Assembly (NCBI GenBank): GCA_021204885.1
Contig: JAJPYP010000174.1
Location: forward strand, 1-5,480
DNA from: Prevotellaceae bacterium
Lineage (GTDB): Bacteria > Bacteroidota > Bacteroidia > Bacteroidales > Bacteroidaceae
DNA length: 5,480 bases
Direction of reading: 5' to 3'
A program made the translations under genes and the position numbers. The notes under the pieces were generated by a model. The model did not search any database. It was not told where the DNA came from and saw nothing but the letters and a program-made list of their open reading frames with translations. Each line of letters opens with the position of its first letter. Within the stretch, counting starts at the first letter, position 1. Positions 1-5,420 of this stretch are shown piece by piece.

Positions 1-1456
1 ACTGGATGAACTTCTGGAACTCCGTGTAGTTGCGCTGGTTGTTCACGTAGGAGCCGGTCACGGTGGCTACCAGTCCGTCCAGAATTTTATAGTCGGCGGA
101 AACGGTGCCTGAGAAGTTCTGGGTCTTGTTGCTGACTGTCTGGTCCAAATCCAACCAAGCGATGGGGTTACCGTCGGAGATGGTGCCGTAGGTACCGTCG
201 TCATAACGTGCCACAATCCACGGAGCGATGACGTTCAACTGACGGATAATCTGGTCGGAATTGCCGCCTATATAGCAGGATGTGGGGTCGGCGTAGTCGT
301 TGTGTATATAGGCCATGTTCACGCGCGTGGTAAGGCGCGAGTTGATCTTGATGTCCAGATTGGTACGGAAGTTGAACTGTTCGCGCTCGGCGTTGGGCAG
401 GATACCCTTCTGGTGCATGTAACCGGCCGAAGCCATGTATTTCAACACGTCGGTACCACCCGACACGTTCACGTTGTGGGTGTGCTGGAAACCGGTCTGG
501 TAACCCAAGCCGTACCAGTCGGTGTTGGGGTAGTCGGGGTCGTTGCCATCCTTGAACTTCTGGATTTCGGCATCGGTGAAACGCAGCTCGCGTCCTTCAC
601 CGGCCAATACTTGGTTGTACAGGCGCGCGTAGTCGTAAGAGCTCATGCGGTCTACCAGCATGGTGGGATTCTGTATGCCGAAGTTGGCGTTGTAGGAGAT
701 GCGGGGCGCACCCGACTTGCCGCGTTTGGTGGTAATCAAGATAACGCCGTTGGAGGCTTTTGAACCGTAGATGGCGGCCGAGGCGGCATCTTTCAGCACG
801 GAGATGCTTTCGATGTCGTTCGGGTCGATGGAACTCATGGTCGAGGTCTCGATACCGTCTACAAGGATATAGGGGTCGGCCGTGTTCAACGTGCCCACAC
901 CGCGGATGCGGATGGTGGCGCCTTCGTCACCGGGACGGCCTTGCGCACCGCTCACCGTCACACCGGGAGCCATACCTTGGATGGCCAGCGACACGTTCTG
1001 TACCGGACGGCTCTCCAATACCGCACTCTCAATCTGTGCCACCGAACCGGTCATGTTGGCCTTCTTCTGTGTACCGTAACCCACAACCACCACCTCTTCC
1101 AAGCTCTGGCTGTCCTCCACGAGCTTGATTTGAAGGTCGTGTTGGCCGGTGTACTTCACATCTTGTGTAATGTAACCGATGAAAGAGATTTGGATGACGC
1201 TGCCCGGCTGTACATTTTCCAACACGAAATGGCCGTCGAGGTCGGTAATGGTGCCATAGGTTGTCCCCTTCACGACGACAGACGCGCCCGTGATGGGGCC
1301 CATATCATCTGACACGGTACCGGTGACTCTTCCGTTTTGTTGGGATGTGTTTTCGCCCTTGATGGGACTTTTCGATTCAGCATAGGATTGAGCTGAACAT
1401 AGCAATGCACCCGCCAAAAGGAGTACAAAGCCGATAGGCTTAACTCTTTTAATCAT
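1..1456 (-). CDS. SusC/RagA-family TonB-linked outer membrane transporter, N-terminal part (runs off left edge)
   Basis: Outer-membrane TonB-dependent transporter of the SusC class, which imports glycan fragments or other large ligands, usually with a SusD lipoprotein. Translating from the ATG at 1456 gives 485 codons with no stop before the edge; family members are usually about 1000 residues, so roughly the C-terminal half is missing. Visible in order: a basic then hydrophobic signal peptide (residues 1-26, likely cut after SYA); a carboxypeptidase-regulatory-like domain (about 42-114, with GTVSD, GTITDLDG and FIGY); a TonB-box-like segment (EEVVVVGYGTQKK, 120-132); a plug domain (about 133-245, with IRIRGVGTLN and ILVDG); and the SusC signature LKDAASAAIYG followed by GVILITTKRG (221-246). 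Barrel sequence begins after that. The start is chosen because the signal peptide follows at once and a -7 box lies about 40 bp upstream. The ligand cannot be told. A susD-like gene would be expected past base 1. Confidence 0.96.
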   Translation of the reverse strand, partial: MIKRVKPIGFVLLLAGALLCSAQSYAESKSPIKGENTSQQNGRVTGTVSDDMGPITGASVVVKGTTYGTITDLDGHFVLENVQPGSVIQISFIGYITQDVKYTGQHDLQIKLVEDSQSLEEVVVVGYGTQKKANMTGSVAQIESAVLESRPVQNVSLAIQGMAPGVTVSGAQGRPGDEGATIRIRGVGTLNTADPYILVDGIETSTMSSIDPNDIESISVLKDAASAAIYGSKASNGVILITTKRGKSGAPRISYNANFGIQNPTMLVDRMSSYDYARLYNQVLAGEGRELRFTDAEIQKFKDGNDPDYPNTDWYGLGYQTGFQHTHNVNVSGGTDVLKYMASAGYMHQKGILPNAEREQFNFRTNLDIKINSRLTTRVNMAYIHNDYADPTSCYIGGNSDQIIRQLNVIAPWIVARYDDGTYGTISDGNPIAWLDLDQTVSNKTQNFSGTVSADYKILDGLVATVTGSYVNNQRNYTEFQKFIQ

Positions 1457-1497
1457 AATTTTTAAATTTAGTTTAAGATTCGCGAAAGTTTCTATTG

Positions 1498-1505
1498 CAA
1501 ATATA
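1498..1505 (-). promoter_or_regulatory. Bacteroides-type -7 promoter box for the SusC-like gene
   Basis: Read on the minus strand this is TATATTTG, an exact match to the Bacteroides -7 consensus TAnnTTTG. It lies 41 bp upstream of the susC-like ATG in an AT-rich stretch and would give a leader of about 35 nt. No clear TTTG -33 box is found 19-21 bp further upstream, so the promoter may be weak or need an activator, as is common for susC operons. That last point is inference. Confidence 0.6.
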
Positions 1506-1582
1506 GCCATTATTTCCCATCATTTACCTATTTTACAATAATTAACCGCACAAAAGATAAAATGAAAGACAATATGACACAT

Positions 1583-1642
1583 TTCCCCCTCACACACAGG
1601 ATATAGCCCCATACCTGTTTTAACCGATATGAATGAGGGGAA
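1583..1642. repeat. Nested inverted repeats, possible RNA structure or weak bidirectional terminator
   Basis: An outer stem pairs 1583-1592 (TTCCCCCTCA) with 1634-1642 (TGAGGGGAA), with one bulged C. An inner stem pairs ACAGG 1596-1600 with CCTGT 1614-1618, extended by TAT 1602-1604 with ATA 1611-1613, leaving a six-base loop. On the plus strand the inner stem runs straight into TTTT (1618-1621), but no plus-strand gene lies upstream. On the minus strand the structure sits between the barrel gene and the susC promoter, where it could be a 3' end or an attenuator-like leader element. The pairing is directly visible; the role is inference. Confidence 0.35.
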
Positions 1643-1733
1643 CGGCAGAAAGCCTAAACGGGAGTCCCGATGGATGCCGGCCGCAGACGGTACACACCCT
1701 GCAACGGGCAACCTTGTACCTGCCCGGTTAGTT

Positions 1734-1752
1734 GCGTTATGGAACATAACGC
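1734..1752. repeat. Perfect 8-bp inverted repeat with 3-base spacer
   Basis: GCGTTATG at 1734-1741 is mirrored exactly by CATAACGC at 1745-1752, with GAA between. A T-G wobble (1733/1753) could lengthen the stem in plus-strand RNA. Beside it a second imperfect repeat pairs CGGGCA 1705-1710 with TGCCCG 1721-1726. Neither is followed by a T-run on either strand, so they do not look like intrinsic terminators. Either could be an operator-like dyad or part of a structured RNA. Confidence 0.4.
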
Positions 1753-1841
1753 GTGTCCGTCTCTTCGCATTTCATCCGTCTCCCGGCCATTTATTTGAAT
1801 GCCCCGATAAGTAAGAAAGAAGGGAAACGATGGGAACGGGA

Positions 1842-2546
1842 TTAGAATATCTGGAACTTCAGTCCGAACGACAAACGAAGATAATCTCTGGGCTTCAGAT
1901 GATTGGTAATAGCACTTACGATGTAAAGGTCGCACGAGCTCACTTCGTAAAAGAACGTGATGCTTTTGGAAAACATGCGGTAAGAATCAGGTACATCAAA
2001 ACGGATGCGCTGCCCCAGAAATATATGTGTACGCAAACGGGTGGAGAACCCATAATACCTTTTGGGATAACGGTCAGGCTCCCTCGTCCAAAACTCGCCG
2101 CTGAATACGGTATTGAAATAAAGGCCCGTGGCGAGCGGTTCCAACGAAAAGTCCTTCCCAAGAGAGACACTCCACGGAATGTAATTCTGCTTCAACGTCA
2201 AAGTCACCTTGGCACATTGTGAGGAGTAACGGGGAATGATGCCCAGCAACACGTCCGTCTCCCACTGCCCGCGTTTCCCGTAGTCCCAGCCCGTGCCAAG
2301 CGATACCAACCCCATGCCGCCATACATCTGTATCTTGGTATGGGTGGGCGTCAACGCTTCCCACGCGCGGCGATAGCGGTGTACGCGCTTGTCATACTTG
2401 CGCGGGGTGGGGTAGGATACCCACACGCTGTCTTCCTGCGGGGTGTAGACAGACGCGACGGTTTCCTGCGCCTGCACGCACAAGGCCGATGCCGCCAACG
2501 CCACGCCAAGGGCCATCCCTTTAAAAACCGACCGCTTCATAATCAT
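1842..2546 (-). CDS. Secreted protein of unknown function, probable outer-membrane beta-barrel
   Basis: I do not recognise the family. The 234-residue product opens with a clear Sec signal peptide (KRSVFKGM, then an alanine-rich core to about residue 26, likely cut after VQA) and has no lipobox. The mature part is rich in alternating aromatic and polar stretches (for example TLTLKQNYIPWSVSLG, GLYFNTVFSGEFW, YYGFSTRLRTHIFLG) and ends in LRLSFGLKFQIF with a terminal phenylalanine, the usual C-terminal signature of outer-membrane barrels. No enzymatic motif is seen. The first ATG (2546) is preferred over the ATG at 2540 because AAGGAGG ends nine bases before it. The start lies inside the end of the phosphoesterase gene (26-bp overlap, different frame), implying translational coupling and a shared job at the envelope. 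The barrel fold is inferred from sequence texture only. Confidence 0.82.
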   Translation of the reverse strand: MIMKRSVFKGMALGVALAASALCVQAQETVASVYTPQEDSVWVSYPTPRKYDKRVHRYRRAWEALTPTHTKIQMYGGMGLVSLGTGWDYGKRGQWETDVLLGIIPRYSSQCAKVTLTLKQNYIPWSVSLGKDFSLEPLATGLYFNTVFSGEFWTREPDRYPKRYYGFSTRLRTHIFLGQRIRFDVPDSYRMFSKSITFFYEVSSCDLYIVSAITNHLKPRDYLRLSFGLKFQIF

Positions 2547-3330
2547 AACTACCGTCCTCCTTGAGCGTGAACAGCAAGTAGATGCGCTGGGCGATGTTGG
2601 GGCATTGGTAATACAAGATGCCGTCTCCGAAAAGGTCGTCTACCGAGAGCTTGTGCTCGTGCCCGTACAGGCAGAAAAGCACGCCGGGGAATTGCTGTAT
2701 ATAGGCTTGGAACACCTTCGCCACGTTGTTGTTGAACACCAACTCGGTGGGCTTCACGTGCATGAGGAACACGGTTTGTTCCACCTCGGCGGGCAAGTTC
2801 AGCAGTTCGTTCTCTATAAAGTCGAAGTCGGGCACCGGCTCCGAGTAATCATATTCAAGCGCGTTGGTGTTCAGGCAGATGAAACGGGTGTTACCCGCCG
2901 TGAAGGCGAAATTCAGCTCGCCGTAAATGGTGCGGTAGGTGTCTTCTCCCGTTCCCAAGCAGTCATGGTTGCCAAGGACGCATACGTAAGGCATGTCGAG
3001 TTTGTTGAATATATCACGCATCAGCATGAACTCCTCCGTAGCCCCGAAGTCCGACTGGTCACCGCCATGCAACACGAAATCAAGGTCGCCCCGTGCGTTA
3101 AGCGCTTTTACCACGTCCTCGGTCTCGTCATACCAACGCTGGGTGTCGCTTATCATGGCGAATGTAAGGGTCTTTTTGCCCTTGGTAGCGGCCTCTATCA
3201 AGCCGATGTTCTTCTCCGTCAAGTTCCTTTCCCCGGTGACATGAACATCATACGGGTGGCTTTCAAACATTTCGCAACCACTCAGGCAAATGGGTAACAG
3301 CAGGAGGAATAAACGCGCCTTATTAGTCAT
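2521..3330 (-). CDS. Calcineurin-like metallophosphoesterase lipoprotein
   Basis: Envelope-anchored metal-dependent phosphoesterase of 269 residues; substrate unknown. The N-terminus has a short basic region, a run of leucines and a lipobox LSGC with Cys19 as the expected lipidated residue. The catalytic blocks follow in canonical order: SDTQ (Asp62, Gln64), GGDQSD (Asp91, Asp94), GNHD (Asn121, His122, Asp123), LMH (His191) and GHEH (His224, His226). These match the metal-binding scheme DxH / GDxxD / GNH / H / GHxH, except that the first block is DxQ instead of DxH. Glutamine there is known in some branches of this superfamily, so activity is still likely. Residue +2 after the cysteine is Glu; no strong acidic surface-export signal of the Capnocytophaga/Bacteroides type follows, so the final membrane face is unclear. 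Its 3' end overlaps the barrel gene by 26 bp, which suggests a phosphoesterase/outer-membrane pair. The kinase gene lies 176 bp upstream and may or may not be co-transcribed. Confidence 0.93.
   Translation of the reverse strand: MTNKARLFLLLLPICLSGCEMFESHPYDVHVTGERNLTEKNIGLIEAATKGKKTLTFAMISDTQRWYDETEDVVKALNARGDLDFVLHGGDQSDFGATEEFMLMRDIFNKLDMPYVCVLGNHDCLGTGEDTYRTIYGELNFAFTAGNTRFICLNTNALEYDYSEPVPDFDFIENELLNLPAEVEQTVFLMHVKPTELVFNNNVAKVFQAYIQQFPGVLFCLYGHEHKLSVDDLFGDGILYYQCPNIAQRIYLLFTLKEDGSYDYEAVGF
2556..2562 (-). promoter_or_regulatory. Strong Shine-Dalgarno sequence for the barrel gene, inside the phosphoesterase gene
   Basis: The minus strand reads AAGGAGG here, nine bases before the ATG at 2546 and fifteen before the alternative ATG at 2540. 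It favours the upstream start. It lies within the last codons of the phosphoesterase gene, as expected for two overlapping genes read from one message. Such a full Shine-Dalgarno is not the rule in Bacteroidetes, which makes it stand out. Confidence 0.65.
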
Positions 3331-3347
3331 TAGCAGATTATTTCAGG

Positions 3348-3355
3348 CAAAGTTC
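3348..3355 (-). promoter_or_regulatory. Possible -7 box for the phosphoesterase/barrel operon
   Basis: The minus strand reads GAACTTTG, one base from the Bacteroides -7 consensus TAnnTTTG. It sits only 17 bp upstream of the ATG at 3330, giving a very short leader, and no -33 TTTG is seen at the proper distance. It is the best candidate in the 176-bp gap. The pair may instead be read from the kinase promoter, since I find no clear terminator after the kinase gene. Confidence 0.28.
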
Positions 3356-3506
3356 GTTATTATTCCCCGAGTGGAATTGGTCTATTCTTTGTCAATATTG
3401 CTCTATATGTCTTTTTTCTTCTGCAAGGGATAACAAGAAGGATTATATATTACACGCGCGTTCCGCCATTTACCGTGAATTGTATGTTTTTCTTTTCATC
3501 GCTTCT

Positions 3507-4391
3507 TCACTCCAAACGGCTTGTAAAGGCACGGGGCAGCTGAGGCATCGCCCCGTTCTTGGTGCAGACGTAGGCACTTACATCCACTGCCAAGCGGTGC
3601 GCCTCTTCTACTGACATGCCCCGCAAGCGTGCGGCGCAGAAGGAGCCGGTGAACGAATCGCCCGCGCCCACGGTATCCACCACATCCACCCTTGGCGTGG
3701 CAAGGAAAGAACGCTTGCCTTGGGTAAAGACGTAGCTGCCGTTCACGCCACAAGTCAGTATAAGCGTGTCAAGGTGGTATTCACCAAGCAGCTGCCGGCA
3801 CGCATGCTCCGCGCCCAAGCCCGCCCGGCCGAACAGGCGGCCTATGATTACAAGCTCCTCATCGTTCACCTTCAACACATTGCACAGCCGCATCGACTCC
3901 TCGATAATCTCCTTGGTATAGAACGCCTGCCGCAGGTTGATGTCGAATATGCGCATGCAATCCCCGGGCGTGGCCTCCAAGAACCGCCTTATCGTGCCCC
4001 GTGACACCTCGCCGCGCTGTGCCAGCGAGCCGAAGCAGACGGCCCTGCAACCGCTTGCCATCTCTTCCACTTGGGGCGTGAACTGCATGTTGTCCCACGC
4101 CACGCCCTCTTTGATGTCGTACGCGGGAACGCCTGCATCGTCGAGCGTGACGAGTACCTGCCCCGTGGGGTAAGGCACCTGTTGCAACATGTACTCCAGT
4201 CTCTTGGCCTTGAGCGCCATGCGCGTCTCTTCACCCAATACGTCGTTGCCGATGGCGCTTACCGCCATCGAGGGCAAGCCGAACTGTGCTACATGGTAGG
4301 CGAAGTTCGACGGTGCGCCGCCTAAATTCTTCCTGCCGTCGGGCAGAACGTCCCACAGGAGTTCCCCCAACCCTACAACCAACCGTTTCAT
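3507..4391 (-). CDS. PfkB/ribokinase-family carbohydrate kinase, fructokinase-like
   Basis: Cytoplasmic ATP-dependent sugar kinase of 294 residues, the normal size for the family. Seen in the sequence: an N-terminal GLGELLWD (residues 7-14); the sugar-binding glycine block NLGGAPSNFA (22-31); IGNDVLGEE (47-55); FDINLRQAFY (149-158), where fructokinases carry a related DxNLR motif; KVNDEEL (174-180); and the second PfkB signature DTVGAGDSFTG (239-249) with the anion-hole GAGD and Asp245 as the catalytic base. The GGxPxNFAYHxAQ and DINLR pattern is most like bacterial fructokinases, which make fructose-6-phosphate, but a related ketose or nucleoside substrate cannot be excluded. The ATG at 4391 is followed at once by the family's first strand and preceded by AAGGAG only two bases away. 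It has its own promoter (4444-4473) and a leader with two mini reading frames. Physiologically it could feed sugar released by a nearby utilisation system into glycolysis; that link is inference. Confidence 0.94.
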   Translation of the reverse strand: MKRLVVGLGELLWDVLPDGRKNLGGAPSNFAYHVAQFGLPSMAVSAIGNDVLGEETRMALKAKRLEYMLQQVPYPTGQVLVTLDDAGVPAYDIKEGVAWDNMQFTPQVEEMASGCRAVCFGSLAQRGEVSRGTIRRFLEATPGDCMRIFDINLRQAFYTKEIIEESMRLCNVLKVNDEELVIIGRLFGRAGLGAEHACRQLLGEYHLDTLILTCGVNGSYVFTQGKRSFLATPRVDVVDTVGAGDSFTGSFCAARLRGMSVEEAHRLAVDVSAYVCTKNGAMPQLPRAFTSRLE

Positions 4392-4425
4392 GTCTCCTTA
4401 TATGTTTTCATACTGTTATATCCAT
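4388..4425 (-). promoter_or_regulatory. Two chained mini reading frames leading into the kinase start codon
   Basis: In the kinase leader the ATG at 4425 opens MDITV and stops with a TGA (4410-4408) that overlaps the next ATG (4411) as ATGA. That second frame, MKTYKET, stops with a TGA (4390-4388) that overlaps the kinase ATG (4391), again as ATGA. The kinase AAGGAG (4394-4399) lies inside the second mini-frame, only two bases from the ATG, which is unusually close for direct initiation. The layout would allow termination-reinitiation coupling. The codons are plainly visible; translation of either mini-frame is not shown and could be chance in a short AT-rich leader. Confidence 0.35.
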
Positions 4426-4443
4426 AGCTGTCTTGCCGAAAGG

Positions 4444-4473
4444 CAAAGATAATGAAAAGATGCTATAGGCAAA
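4444..4473 (-). promoter_or_regulatory. Bacteroides-type promoter of the kinase gene
   Basis: On the minus strand the -7 box is TATCTTTG (4451-4444), an exact match to TAnnTTTG. A -33 box TTTG (4473-4470, with another T before it) lies 18 bp upstream, close to the usual spacing of about 19-21. Transcription would start near 4437 and leave a leader of about 45 nt. This is the best-formed promoter in the window. Confidence 0.7.
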
Positions 4474-4780
4474 AGCCGGGGGCTGTAAAAAGGGTGGCGG
4501 GCCTATTGGAAATGGGAATGAACCTTAAAATAATTACCGTGGCTTGTATGGTTTTATACTTGTTTACAGAGTGGCTTGAAACGGCGGTCAGGCCGGTTGG
4601 AATGGGCTTCGCAAGGGGTGTGGATGCGGTAAATAATGTGGATAGGAGTAGGTTGGGCAAAGCCGGGCTTGGTTATGATTGAAACCGATGGAAAACGGCG
4701 GGTGGGGTGGATGGATTGGGATGCTTGCACCGCTTCGATTTGGGTGTGCGTTTTTCTTGACACGCACGCATATCTTTACA

Positions 4781-4932
4781 CTTCCCCATCCAAGGGGTCT
4801 ATGGATTGGGAAGCAAAGGGGCTCATCTTCCCAATGATGAGGGTCTATGCATTGGGATGAGCAAAGTGTCACTTCCCAATGCTTACACCCTAAGCATTGA
4901 GAAGATGACACCCTAAGCATTGGGAAGATGAG
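4781..4932. repeat. Array of seven alternating inverted ATTGGG/CCCAAT motifs, tandem unit about 45-46 bp
   Basis: The core ATTGGG (or its complement CCCAAT) recurs at 4784 (minus, one change), 4805 (plus), 4830 (minus), 4851 (plus), 4875 (minus), 4896 (plus, one change) and 4919 (plus). Successive spacings are 21, 25, 21, 24, 21 and 23 bp. Same-orientation copies recur every 45-46 bp, so this is a tandem repeat whose unit is itself a near-palindrome: GGGTCTATG repeats exactly at 4795 and 4841. The last part is a 24-bp direct repeat (4885-4908 and 4908-4931, one mismatch, period 23). Long perfect inverted arms exist: 4822-4836 with 4918-4932 (15 bp) and 4872-4885 with 4914-4927 (14 bp). An isolated related copy is at 4715-4720. 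There is no CRISPR layout, because no unique spacers of constant length are present. The role is unknown. Confidence 0.85.
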
Positions 4933-5400
4933 TTTTGCGGGTCTCGGTGATTTGATACTATGCTATGCCGTTCTTGCGATGTAATGACAATATGCTTGCA
5001 ATTATGATAATGTGCTTACTATTTGTCAAAACGACCCGATTCGGACACCTTGGGAAGGAGATGGTGCGGATGGTAATAATAGATGACAAAGCCGCTTCCC
5101 TTGGGGTGCGTGTGTTTGCGAACTGCATCGGGCTGACCGGCACGAATGGGGTGGTGAAAGGCTGTTTTTCCCGTCGAAAAGGTCGCTTTCCGCTGTTTGA
5201 AGGGCATCATGTAGCGCCTTGTTTTGTAAATATCCGTGCAAAGGACATGCTTGCGAAATGTACTTCATCTTCCTATAATATACTGTTTACATGGTGGTTA
5301 CACTGCTTTCCGCCTGTCTTGTCTTCCCCATCCTGTCACCTTGTTTTACCAAATCAACCCGCCATTTCCGCCGTTTTTTCCGCCTTCCGTCCCTTTATAC

Positions 5401-5420
5401 GCAAATACGGCCGTTTTAGC
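5401..5420. promoter_or_regulatory. 20-bp dyad, operator-like
   Basis: The 20 bases are a near-perfect palindrome centred on GG/CC, with 8 of 10 base pairs symmetric. The core ACGGCCGT (5407-5414) is exact and the ends GC...GC also match. It has no loop, so it looks more like a site for a dimeric DNA-binding protein than a terminator, although TTTT follows the core. It lies 8 bp before an ATG at 5429 whose frame is open to the right edge. Function is inference. Confidence 0.3.

Larger units (their letters stand above)
1457..1841. other. Intergenic region between barrel gene and susC-like gene; no convincing gene
   Basis: These 385 bp hold the susC promoter at the left (1457 to about 1560, AT-rich) and a more GC-rich part (about 1561-1841) with several inverted repeats, listed separately. 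Reading frames of 61 to 93 codons occur on both strands, but they overlap each other, lack recognisable domains, and one runs into the barrel gene, so I treat them as chance. No classical terminator (GC stem plus T-run) follows the barrel gene on the minus strand. An 8-bp direct repeat TCCGTCTC lies at 1756-1763 and 1775-1782, starts 19 bp apart. No known riboswitch or housekeeping RNA motif was recognised. Confidence 0.6.

Noticed and set aside
302..1312. Several plus-strand frames of 65-153 codons
   Set aside because: They lie entirely opposite the susC-like gene, which carries all the family motifs; they are antisense shadows.
1551..1559. Second -7 box upstream of the susC-like gene
   Set aside because: The minus strand reads TATCTTTTG, which has one base too many between TA and TTTG; the exact match at 1498-1505 is nearer to the start.
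1520..1747. 75-codon minus-strand frame between the barrel gene and the susC-like gene
   Set aside because: It spans the inverted repeats and runs toward the susC promoter. No motif, and overlapping frames exist on both strands.
3404..3440. Terminator after the kinase gene
   Set aside because: The only local stem (CTTCT/AGAAG, five pairs, 13-base loop) is weak and is followed on the minus strand by A-rich sequence rather than T-rich sequence.
4511..4682. Short plus-strand frame beginning MGMNLKIITVACMVLYLF, with a membrane-like segment
   Set aside because: No ribosome site, no promoter on this strand and no recognisable family. The hydrophobic stretch is short, and the rest lies in G-biased DNA that naturally yields Gly, Val and Arg codons. 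Kept only as a remote possibility.
4588..4920. 110-codon minus-strand frame rich in Pro, His and Cys
   Set aside because: Its sequence is the direct translation of the repeat array and the G-rich tract, giving repeating HWE and SQC words; it looks like read-through of repeats, not a protein.
4781..4932. CRISPR array
   Set aside because: Repeats are short, alternate in orientation, and the stretches between them are themselves repeated, so there are no unique spacers; no cas gene is present.
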